Source: Shewanella putrefaciens (GTDB taxonomy: Bacteria > Pseudomonadota > Gammaproteobacteria > Enterobacterales > Shewanellaceae). From it: DNA of 64,000 nucleotides. Positions within the stretch are counted from its first letter, which is position 1. Each line of letters starts with the position of its first letter. The notes beneath the pieces are model-generated. The model worked only from the letters and a program-made list of their open reading frames with translations. It had not been told where the DNA came from and ran no database searches. This document shows positions 47,168 through 53,987 of the stretch, one piece after another. The stretch is taken from assembly GCF_016406305.1 (NCBI RefSeq), contig NZ_CP066369.1, positions 2,436,501 through 2,500,500 of the forward strand. Reading direction: 5' to 3'. A program made the translations under genes and the position numbers.

Positions 47168-47635
47168 TTACTCCTTCAATAGGCTGATAAGTTCTTGCTC
47201 ATATTCGGCTTCATTATCACTGTAAAAGCCGACATGACTGTTCACTAACTGTCCCTGACGATTGAACATAAAACTGCTGGGCATCCCCATTAAATCAAAG
47301 CTACGGGCGACATCGCCTTCGGGATTAAAGCGCACCGTAAATTGGGCAGGAACTTGCTTTAAAAACTCATCGGCTAGGGCTTTGTCGGTATCGAGGTTAA
47401 TAGCAACCACGGCTAAGCCTTGGTCCCCATACTTTTGCTGCATTGCATTCATCCAAGGGAAGGACTTACGACAAGGGCCACACCAAGAGGCCCAAAAATC
47501 AACGTATACAACCTTGCCCTTAAATTCGCTCAACGGGGTCACTTGATTTTGTGCGTTAAAGACTTGGTGATCGAGGGAGGGAGCGCCATGGGCTCCAACA
47601 GCCAGCAATGCTAATAACAACCATCGTTTTCTCAT
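47168..47635 (-). CDS. TlpA-like periplasmic thioredoxin
   Basis: A 155-residue thioredoxin-fold protein. The signal peptide ends near HGA (about residue 17), and the redox motif is ASWCGPCRKSF near residue 52, matching TlpA/ResA-type thiol oxidoreductases. The cis-Pro is in MGMPSSFMF. It probably reduces cysteines of periplasmic targets; the DUF4266 protein with its Cys-rich tail is the closest candidate. It is the first gene of the redox cluster, with a ribosome-binding site AAGGTGGA and a PmrA/QseB-type box about 50 bases ahead. Confidence 0.92.
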   Translation of the reverse strand: MRKRWLLLALLAVGAHGAPSLDHQVFNAQNQVTPLSEFKGKVVYVDFWASWCGPCRKSFPWMNAMQQKYGDQGLAVVAINLDTDKALADEFLKQVPAQFTVRFNPEGDVARSFDLMGMPSSFMFNRQGQLVNSHVGFYSDNEAEYEQELISLLKE

Positions 47636-47680
47636 AGGAAATCCACCTTTCTCTGTTGAGTGTGAATCTATTAACCGAAT

Positions 47681-47697
47681 CTTAAGGTTTTCTTAAA
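47681..47697 (-). promoter_or_regulatory. PmrA/QseB-type direct repeat upstream of the redox cluster
   Basis: On the minus strand TTTAAG-AAAAC-CTTAAG fits the known box (Y)TTAAK-N5-(Y)TTAAK recognised by PmrA and QseB regulators. It lies about 46 bases before the thioredoxin-like gene, at the distance expected for control of its promoter. The operon itself encodes a regulator of this type, so autoregulation is inferred. Confidence 0.65.
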
Positions 47698-47790
47698 CTG
47701 AAAAAAGAAAAGCTATGCTAACGCGAGTGGTTCTTCCACAGATATCAGTTGCTTACAAAATGAACTGCGCCAGCATTTTGTTAAAAAATG

Positions 47791-47803
47791 GGACATTTTG
47801 TCC
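47791..47803. promoter_or_regulatory. Perfect palindrome GGACATTTTGTCC
   Basis: A 13-base inverted repeat with 5-base arms around TTT, roughly halfway between the two divergent operons. It may be an operator for an unidentified regulator. I cannot link it to a known consensus with confidence. Confidence 0.35.
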
Positions 47804-47835
47804 TACCAGGAAAAGTGAAATTAGATCTGGGTCAT

Positions 47836-47850
47836 GTTAATTAAATGTCA
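47836..47850 (+). promoter_or_regulatory. ArcA-like box upstream of the hydrogenase operon
   Basis: GTTAATTAAATGTCA matches the ArcA-P consensus GTTAATTAAATGTTA in 14 of 15 positions. It lies about 40 bases upstream of the FNR-type site. ArcA is active in Shewanella under low oxygen, which suits hydrogenase control. Confidence 0.65.
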
Positions 47851-47881
47851 AAATCAGTTCTATCACATCTCTTAAAAATTC

Positions 47882-47895
47882 TTGATATACATCAA
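47882..47895 (+). promoter_or_regulatory. FNR/EtrA site before hyaA
   Basis: TTGATATACATCAA is a perfect match to the FNR consensus TTGAT-N4-ATCAA. A TAAACT -10 candidate at 47918-47923 puts the site at about -41, the class II activator position. EtrA is the Shewanella FNR homologue, so anaerobic induction of the hydrogenase is likely. Confidence 0.85.
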
Positions 47896-47983
47896 GAATC
47901 TTTACAGTCTGGCGGCCTAAACTGACAGAGTCAATTATGTAAACCCTTAGCAATTTACATTTAAATAACAAAAAGGTTGACCC

Positions 47984-49120
47984 ATGGACACACATGCAGC
48001 CCTATATGAACAGGGAAAGGCGCGCTTAGATGCACTGCGCCAATTCGCTCCCCGTCAACAACAATCATTGATTGAGAAAATGCAACAACACGGCATTAGC
48101 CGCCGTGATTTTATGAAGTGGAGTGCGATGGTGACGGGCATGCTCGCATTACCACTGCCCTTTAGTAATTTAGTCGCAGAGGCCGCCGAATTAGCCGACC
48201 GAGTCCCCTTAATTTGGTTACATATGGCCGAATGTACAGGCTGCTCTGAATCCCTAGTCCGCGCCGATACGCCCAACTTAGATTCGTTGATCTTCGACCA
48301 TATTTCCTTGGAATACCACGAAACCTTAATGGCAGCAGCGGGTTGGCAAGCGGAAGAAAACCTCGAGCACGCATTAGAAACCTACAAGGGCCGTTATCTA
48401 TTGGCCGTTGAAGGGGCGATTCCGACCGCCAATAACGGCAGTTTCTTGACCGTAGGCTGTAAAGGCCACACAGGTTTAGAAATTATCAAACATGCCGCCG
48501 ATGGCGCCGCAGCCATTATCTCCGTTGGTACCTGCGCCTCCTTCGGTGGAGTACAGGCCGCCTACCCTAACCCCACCGGGGCTAAGGGAGTGCACGAAGT
48601 GATCAGTAAACCCGTGATTAACTTAGGCGGTTGCCCACCGAGTGAAAAGAATATCGTTGGCACTTTGATGTACTTCATCATGTTCGGCAAGTTGCCTGCG
48701 CTGGATATGTTTAACCGACCTAAGTGGGCTTACGGCGCACGGGTACACGATAACTGTGAACGTCGTGGTCGCTTCGATGCCGGTGAATTCGTTGAAGAAT
48801 TTGGCGATCACGGCGCAAAAGAAGGTTACTGCCTCTATAAAGTAGGTTGTAAAGGACCTTACACCTATAACAACTGTCCGACGGAGCGCTTTAACCACCA
48901 CACAAGTTGGCCAGTGTTAGCGGGCCACGGCTGTATGGGCTGCTCAGAGCCTAACTTCTGGGATGATATGGCCGACTTTGAAAAACCCCTTGGCCGTCAA
49001 CTCCTCCATGGATTGGATGCTACCGCAGACACTGTTGGTGCGGTGATTTTAGGCGCGACTGTCGTGGGTATTGGAGCCCATGCCGTTGCCAGTATTTTTG
49101 CCAAGCCGCTGGAGGAATAA
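47984..49120 (+). CDS. hyaA: [NiFe]-hydrogenase small subunit
   Basis: The electron-transfer subunit of a membrane-bound uptake hydrogenase. The 378-residue precursor carries a Tat signal with SRRDFMKW near residue 35, and a C-terminal hydrophobic anchor (AVILGATVVGIGAHAVASIF). Cysteines for three Fe-S clusters are visible, including AECTGCSES, GTCASFGG and the C-terminal GCKGPYTYNNCP / GHGCMGCSEPNFWDD. O2-tolerant enzymes have extra cysteines at the equivalents of E. coli Hyd-1 positions 19 and 120 (CTCC and GTCASWGC); here both are Gly, indicating a standard O2-sensitive proximal cluster. AAAAGG precedes the ATG. Confidence 0.96.
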   Translation: MDTHAALYEQGKARLDALRQFAPRQQQSLIEKMQQHGISRRDFMKWSAMVTGMLALPLPFSNLVAEAAELADRVPLIWLHMAECTGCSESLVRADTPNLDSLIFDHISLEYHETLMAAAGWQAEENLEHALETYKGRYLLAVEGAIPTANNGSFLTVGCKGHTGLEIIKHAADGAAAIISVGTCASFGGVQAAYPNPTGAKGVHEVISKPVINLGGCPPSEKNIVGTLMYFIMFGKLPALDMFNRPKWAYGARVHDNCERRGRFDAGEFVEEFGDHGAKEGYCLYKVGCKGPYTYNNCPTERFNHHTSWPVLAGHGCMGCSEPNFWDDMADFEKPLGRQLLHGLDATADTVGAVILGATVVGIGAHAVASIFAKPLEE

Positions 49121-49123
49121 CCC

Positions 49124-50827
49124 ATGAGCAAGCGCGTTGTTATCGACCCTATCACACGTATCGAGGGTCACTTACGTATCGAAGTTGAAGTTGATGAAAA
49201 TAACGTCATCAACAAGGCTTGGTCATCTTCTACTCTTTGGCGCGGTATCGAAGTCATCCTCAAGGGGCGTACCCCTATGGATGTCGGCCTGATTGTGCAG
49301 CGAATTTGTGGCGTATGTACCTATTCCCACTACCGCTGTGGTACTGAGGCGGTTGAGAATGCACTCGGTATTCAAATCCCTTTGAACGCTAAATACTTAC
49401 GTTCATTGATGCAAACCTCCTTATACATGCATGACCATATAGTGCATTTCTACCATCTACATGGCTTAGATTGGGTGGATGTCGTATCAGCACTGAGCGC
49501 CGATCCTGCTAAAGCCGCACAAGTGGCACTTAAGTATACGGATAAACCTATCGCCGCCGGTGAAGGTGAATTACGAGCGGTGCAAGAAAGAGTCAAAGGC
49601 TTTGTCGAAACCGGTAAATTGGGGCCATTTGCCAATGCCTATTGGGGCAATGGCACCTATAAATTTACCCCAGAGCAAAACCTAATTGCCCTATCACACT
49701 ACCTAAAAGCCCTAGAAGTTCAACGGGTTGCTGCAGAAATGCTGGCAATTTTTGGTGGTAAACAACCGCATCCACAATCCTTAGTCGTCGGTGGTGTGAC
49801 TTCGGTGCGTGACATGTTAAGCCCTGCTCGCCTGCAGGAATGGAAGCAAAAACACGCAACCGTGACTGACTTTATCCTGCGCGCCTATCAAGCCGATATC
49901 GTAATGGCGGCCGAAGCCTTTGGTACTGAGCCAAGTGTGCTTGGCGGCGTGAATGTGAAAAACTTTATGGCGACCGATGATTTTGTATTAGCCAACGGCG
50001 AATACATGTTCAATCAAGGCGTGATCATGAACGGCGACCTTGCCGGTGTCAGCGATGTTAATCCTGAACTTATCGCCGAAGACGTCAGCCATGCTTGGTA
50101 TACCGCCGATGCGCCGCAGCACCCCTACGATGGTACGACGATCCCGAACTACACAGGTTTTATTGAACGCGATACCGTCTACGGCAAACTGCCAACCTTA
50201 GATGGTGACGGTAAATACTCTTGGGTTAAATCACCCCGCTACCAAGGTGAACCCGTCGAAGTGGGCCCATTAGCCTGCCTCTTGGTGAGTTATGCCCGCG
50301 GTAATAAAGTAGTGGTGGACTCGGTTAATGCCCTGCTCGCCCGCACGGGTTTACCCGTTGAAGCCCTGTTTACCACCTTAGGCCGCACCGCAGCGCGGAT
50401 GCTACAGACGGTTATCGTCGCCCAAGAAGGGTTAAGAACCTTCGATGCACTGCTGACAAATATTCAGTCCGATGAAGCAACCTATGTGAAGTCGGATATC
50501 GACCCAAGCAAAGAGTATGTCGGCCACGCCATGATTGAGGCACCACGGGGCATGTTAAGCCACTGGATCCGCATTAAGAATGGGGTCATTGAAAACTACC
50601 AAGCCGTTGTGCCTACTACCTGGAACGCAGGACCTGTGGATGCCAACGGAAAGATAGGCCCCTATGAAGCGTCACTGATTGGCTTAAAACTGGAAGATCC
50701 AACCAAACCCCTTGAGGTGATACGTATTATTCACTCATTCGACCCTTGTATGGCGTGTTCTGTACACGTGATGGACTATAAAGGTCAAGCATTGAGCGAG
50801 TTCCGTGTCAGTCCCAATGGCCAATAA
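49124..50827 (+). CDS. hyaB: [NiFe]-hydrogenase large subunit
   Basis: The catalytic subunit that oxidises H2 at a Ni-Fe(CN)2CO site. The 567-residue protein has the N-terminal ligand motif RICGVCTYSHY (about residue 62-72) and the C-terminal DPCMACSVH, after which the tail VMDYKGQALSEFRVSPNGQ is expected to be removed by the HyaD protease. All four Ni-ligating cysteines are present. It starts 3 bases after the small subunit gene and is the second gene of the operon. Confidence 0.97.
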   Translation: MSKRVVIDPITRIEGHLRIEVEVDENNVINKAWSSSTLWRGIEVILKGRTPMDVGLIVQRICGVCTYSHYRCGTEAVENALGIQIPLNAKYLRSLMQTSLYMHDHIVHFYHLHGLDWVDVVSALSADPAKAAQVALKYTDKPIAAGEGELRAVQERVKGFVETGKLGPFANAYWGNGTYKFTPEQNLIALSHYLKALEVQRVAAEMLAIFGGKQPHPQSLVVGGVTSVRDMLSPARLQEWKQKHATVTDFILRAYQADIVMAAEAFGTEPSVLGGVNVKNFMATDDFVLANGEYMFNQGVIMNGDLAGVSDVNPELIAEDVSHAWYTADAPQHPYDGTTIPNYTGFIERDTVYGKLPTLDGDGKYSWVKSPRYQGEPVEVGPLACLLVSYARGNKVVVDSVNALLARTGLPVEALFTTLGRTAARMLQTVIVAQEGLRTFDALLTNIQSDEATYVKSDIDPSKEYVGHAMIEAPRGMLSHWIRIKNGVIENYQAVVPTTWNAGPVDANGKIGPYEASLIGLKLEDPTKPLEVIRIIHSFDPCMACSVHVMDYKGQALSEFRVSPNGQ

Positions 50828-50846
50828 ACGAGGGAGGGAACGCAAA

Positions 50847-51521
50847 ATGAACCATTCTGCAACCCGCATTCGGACACTGGTTTTTAGTCCGGCAATACGG
50901 ATTTTCCACTGGTTACGGGCACTATCGATTCTCGTGCTCGTCGTCACTGGCTTCTATATTGCTTGGCCGTTTCTTGTGGCGCCCGAGAGCACAGATGTGC
51001 TGGTACAAGGCTGGATACGTTTTGCCCATGTGATCTGCGGTTTTATCTTAACCGCAATCACCTTGGCGAGATTCTACCTGTATTTTTTCAGTCGCAGTGA
51101 TATTGAGCGACGCTCATTTCGCGATGTGATGAGCGTGAAAAGTTGGATCACACAACTGAAATCCTACATTTGGATGGGACACTTACATAAAGCGGGTGTC
51201 TATGGACCATTGCAATTTGTGACTTATGTAGCAATCTCACTGGTCGCTCTCGTGATATGTATAACGGGTCTAGTACTGTACGCCAATGTGTATCACCAAG
51301 GTTTAGGTGGCATGCTTTGGGGCGGCGCAGCTTGGATTACAGCACAAATGGGCGGACTGGCACAGGTTAGGATTTGGCACCACTACCTCACCTGGGCATT
51401 TGTTATCTTTGTGGTTATCCACGTCTATATGGCGGTTTGGTCAGGGATACGCTTCAAACATAACTCGGTCGACTCAATTGTCTCTGGCTACGACTATCCG
51501 AAGCCAGACTCACATCACTAG
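50847..51521 (+). CDS. hyaC: Ni/Fe-hydrogenase b-type cytochrome subunit
   Basis: A 224-residue di-haem cytochrome b that anchors the hydrogenase and passes electrons to the quinone pool. I choose the ATG at 50847 (MNHSATRIRTLVF), which follows GAGGGAGGGAAC; an upstream frame overlapping hyaB has no such site. Four hydrophobic segments carry likely haem-ligand histidines in RIFHWLRA, FAHVICG, WMGHLHKAG, RIWHHYLTW and VIHVYMAVW. It lies 19 bases after hyaB. Confidence 0.94.
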   Translation: MNHSATRIRTLVFSPAIRIFHWLRALSILVLVVTGFYIAWPFLVAPESTDVLVQGWIRFAHVICGFILTAITLARFYLYFFSRSDIERRSFRDVMSVKSWITQLKSYIWMGHLHKAGVYGPLQFVTYVAISLVALVICITGLVLYANVYHQGLGGMLWGGAAWITAQMGGLAQVRIWHHYLTWAFVIFVVIHVYMAVWSGIRFKHNSVDSIVSGYDYPKPDSHH

Positions 51522-51528
51522 GAGTCCA

Positions 51529-52086
51529 ATGAAGGTATTGCTACTCGGTATTGGCAATGTCCTGTACGCCGATGAAGGTATCGGCGTACATTTTGTCAAT
51601 TACATTGCTGATAATTATCAGTTTACCCATGAGTCACACCAGCTCGAGTTGCTCGATGGCGGCACCTTGGCCCAGGGGCTCATTCCGATTATTTGCCAAT
51701 ACGATTACTTAATCGTGGTCGATACTGTCAACGCCAATGGCGTAGAGCCCGGTGAAGTTTACTTCTTCGATTTTGATAAGGCACCACAGGAAATCGACTG
51801 GCAAGGCAGTGCCCATGAAGTGGAAATGCTGCAAACCCTCAATATGATGGAAATGGTCGGCGATAGGCCTAAGACCTTTGTGCTGGGCGTCACCCCAACC
51901 GTGCTCGAACCTATGGTACTCGGCCTGACCCCTAAAGTCGCCGCTGCCGTCCCCTTAATGGAAAAAACCTTGTTGTCCCACTTAGCCTCCCTTGGATTCA
52001 CTGCGACACGCATTGCCGAACACAGTATCGATTCGCTGATCCCAAACTCTTATAAACGTGGCGTCACTATTGGTGAAAGTATATAG
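51529..52086 (+). CDS. hyaD: Hydrogenase maturation protease HyaD
   Basis: HyaD cleaves the C-terminal tail of the large subunit once nickel is inserted. The ATG at 51529 (MKVLLLGIGNVLYADEGIGV) gives 185 residues, the usual length, and follows GGAG. The nickel-sensing residues appear as Glu in ADEGIG, Asp in VVDTVN and His in SAHEVEML. Its start is 7 bases after hyaC and its stop is adjacent to the next gene. Confidence 0.95.
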   Translation: MKVLLLGIGNVLYADEGIGVHFVNYIADNYQFTHESHQLELLDGGTLAQGLIPIICQYDYLIVVDTVNANGVEPGEVYFFDFDKAPQEIDWQGSAHEVEMLQTLNMMEMVGDRPKTFVLGVTPTVLEPMVLGLTPKVAAAVPLMEKTLLSHLASLGFTATRIAEHSIDSLIPNSYKRGVTIGESI

Positions 52087-53943
52087 ATGAAAAACATCAG
52101 ATTTGATTTTACCTGCTCACGTCAGGTGCCTTTGTATGCGCATTTATGTAATCAATACCTAAATTACGATGCGCTGAATATCACCATAGGTTGTGAGACT
52201 CAGCCTCACCTTGGCCAAGATGATTTAGGGCCGATAACCTATTTTATTGAAGCCAAGGGCGAACAGGCGCAACTCGAACCGTTAGCCGATGCCATTGCCG
52301 CTGACTTTTTGATTTCCACTTGGCTGATTGATTCAGGCATTAGTGTCATCGATGAGCCTCAAGGCAGCAAAACCTTATTACCCTATTCGCAATCCGAAGA
52401 AAATCACGCCATAGCGCCTTTTTGTCAGCAATGTTACCCGTTAATTGGCGATAATCAGTCGGCCAAATTTGGCGCTCTAGATTTAGTCTGCCCCTGCTGC
52501 CATGGCGAAATGCAATTAACCCCAGCGCAAAAAGCCTTAACCTTGTCAGATATTAAAGCCATGGCGCAGGGGCTGCTCACACAGGGCCCACTGACATTAG
52601 CGGCTGCCGATAATCTGCAACTGAGTCTGACGCCGTTTGAGCCGCCCTTAGGCGAGCGGCCACAGCTGTTAATCTGTAATCCCAATACCCTAAACGCCCA
52701 TTTTTGCCTGAACGATGCCCAAGTGCTCGCGCTTTCCAGTATTGAAAAACCGCTTATCTGCGCCAGGCCAACACAAGAACACGATAAACTCAGCGCGCCG
52801 CTGTACGAGATTTGTTTTGCCTACAGCCGGGTGATCTTAGTGCTCGCCGAAGTATTACGGCAAAAAGGCGTCGATTGGGTTTATATCCAAGGCCAGCATA
52901 ATAGGCCAAAACTGGCGTGGGTCGATGGGGCTTGGGCACAGTTAACGAGCCATGATTTACCCGCAATCGCCAAGCAATTCACCGCCCCTGAGCCACTCAG
53001 GGATGAGATCTCATTTTTAGGATTTAAGGCCCAATGGCAAGCCATAAAAAAATCGCGTTCACACCAAGGTACACTCACAGTTCACCTTGACTCTTCGGCG
53101 AAGGACGAAACGGGCATTGACCATCTAGCGAATGCAGAAGATCACAGCATCACAGATGCAGCCTTATTCGCCGCCTTGTTAAATGGCAAGTTCACCACGC
53201 AAAAACAAGCAAAAAATGCCGCCGTGATCTACCTAAGCCATAGCCATCCCAGCCAAATTGTCACCTGCGATAATAAGGGCGATACCGAACTCTTCTTCGC
53301 CCTGCCCACGCTGCCCGATAATGGTTACGAAATCTTCCATCAACTGGACAGCAGCCCGCAAAAAGCCGTAGCGCAAAAGTTTAAGAGCTTGTTCCCCGAA
53401 GACTATTTAAAACTCTTAAGCTTAAAACTCCATGGCAGGCGTGACAACTTGCAAAGTCTATGGGCCATTGCCGCCATTTTAATTGGTCTTAACAAGCACG
53501 AAGAGACCCAAAGTCAAGCAAGCTTAAGCGATGCACTCATGGCTGCGGCCATGCGTTACCACGGTGCCAATGCCCCGCGTATCGACTATCCGCTCACCAA
53601 AGGTGAGGCCCACCGCAGCCTTAATTGGTGTAAAACCCTAGGCACAGTGTTAAGTTTTCGGGTCGCGGGTAATGATGATCCAAGCCAACTCGCCTTCGCC
53701 ATGCAGGACTCTCTTGCCGACTACCTCGCTAACTGGCTAGAGCATATCGATTTAAATATCGGCGTGCACAATATCGCCCTCGCGGGTAATGACTTAGTCA
53801 ATGAAACCCTGTGTAGACGTATCAGCTTACGCTTAGGCAAAAACTTCCCATTGGTGGTCAATCGCAGCCTAGACTTAGACGGCGATAACTTAGCCGTAGG
53901 TGCACTCTATGTTAAGCAGCGTAAACTCAATGAACAAGGTTAA
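52087..53943 (+). CDS. Degenerate HypF paralogue (hydrogenase accessory protein)
   Basis: A 618-residue protein that I identify as a divergent HypF relative. A pair of CxxC motifs (FCQQC and CPCC, about 113-140) resembles the HypF zinc finger, which normally has two such units. A YrdC-like region follows: CLNDAQVLALSSIEKPLI resembles the HypF segment ending in VLSSQERPIV. The C-terminal part (IALAGNDLVNETLCRRISLRL, DLDGDNLAVGAL) matches the end of the HypF Kae1-like domain. The acylphosphatase motif GVGFRP and the metal-binding HHHAH are absent, so carbamoyl transfer by the usual route is unlikely. It is placed exactly between hyaD and hypF with 0 and 44 base gaps. Confidence 0.72.
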   Translation: MKNIRFDFTCSRQVPLYAHLCNQYLNYDALNITIGCETQPHLGQDDLGPITYFIEAKGEQAQLEPLADAIAADFLISTWLIDSGISVIDEPQGSKTLLPYSQSEENHAIAPFCQQCYPLIGDNQSAKFGALDLVCPCCHGEMQLTPAQKALTLSDIKAMAQGLLTQGPLTLAAADNLQLSLTPFEPPLGERPQLLICNPNTLNAHFCLNDAQVLALSSIEKPLICARPTQEHDKLSAPLYEICFAYSRVILVLAEVLRQKGVDWVYIQGQHNRPKLAWVDGAWAQLTSHDLPAIAKQFTAPEPLRDEISFLGFKAQWQAIKKSRSHQGTLTVHLDSSAKDETGIDHLANAEDHSITDAALFAALLNGKFTTQKQAKNAAVIYLSHSHPSQIVTCDNKGDTELFFALPTLPDNGYEIFHQLDSSPQKAVAQKFKSLFPEDYLKLLSLKLHGRRDNLQSLWAIAAILIGLNKHEETQSQASLSDALMAAAMRYHGANAPRIDYPLTKGEAHRSLNWCKTLGTVLSFRVAGNDDPSQLAFAMQDSLADYLANWLEHIDLNIGVHNIALAGNDLVNETLCRRISLRLGKNFPLVVNRSLDLDGDNLAVGALYVKQRKLNEQG

Positions 53944-53987
53944 GCGGCCGCAGAAACACCTTAGATAACCCATAGGCAAAGCGAGAA

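Larger units (their letters stand above)
47636..47983. promoter_or_regulatory. 348-base divergent control region: redox cluster (minus) and hydrogenase (plus)
   Basis: This gap drives both operons. It contains, from left to right, a PmrA/QseB-type repeat (47681-47697), a perfect palindrome GGACA/TGTCC (47791-47803), an ArcA-like box (47836-47850) and an FNR/EtrA site (47882-47895). The left half probably serves the redox cluster and the right half the hydrogenase. Confidence 0.75.
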
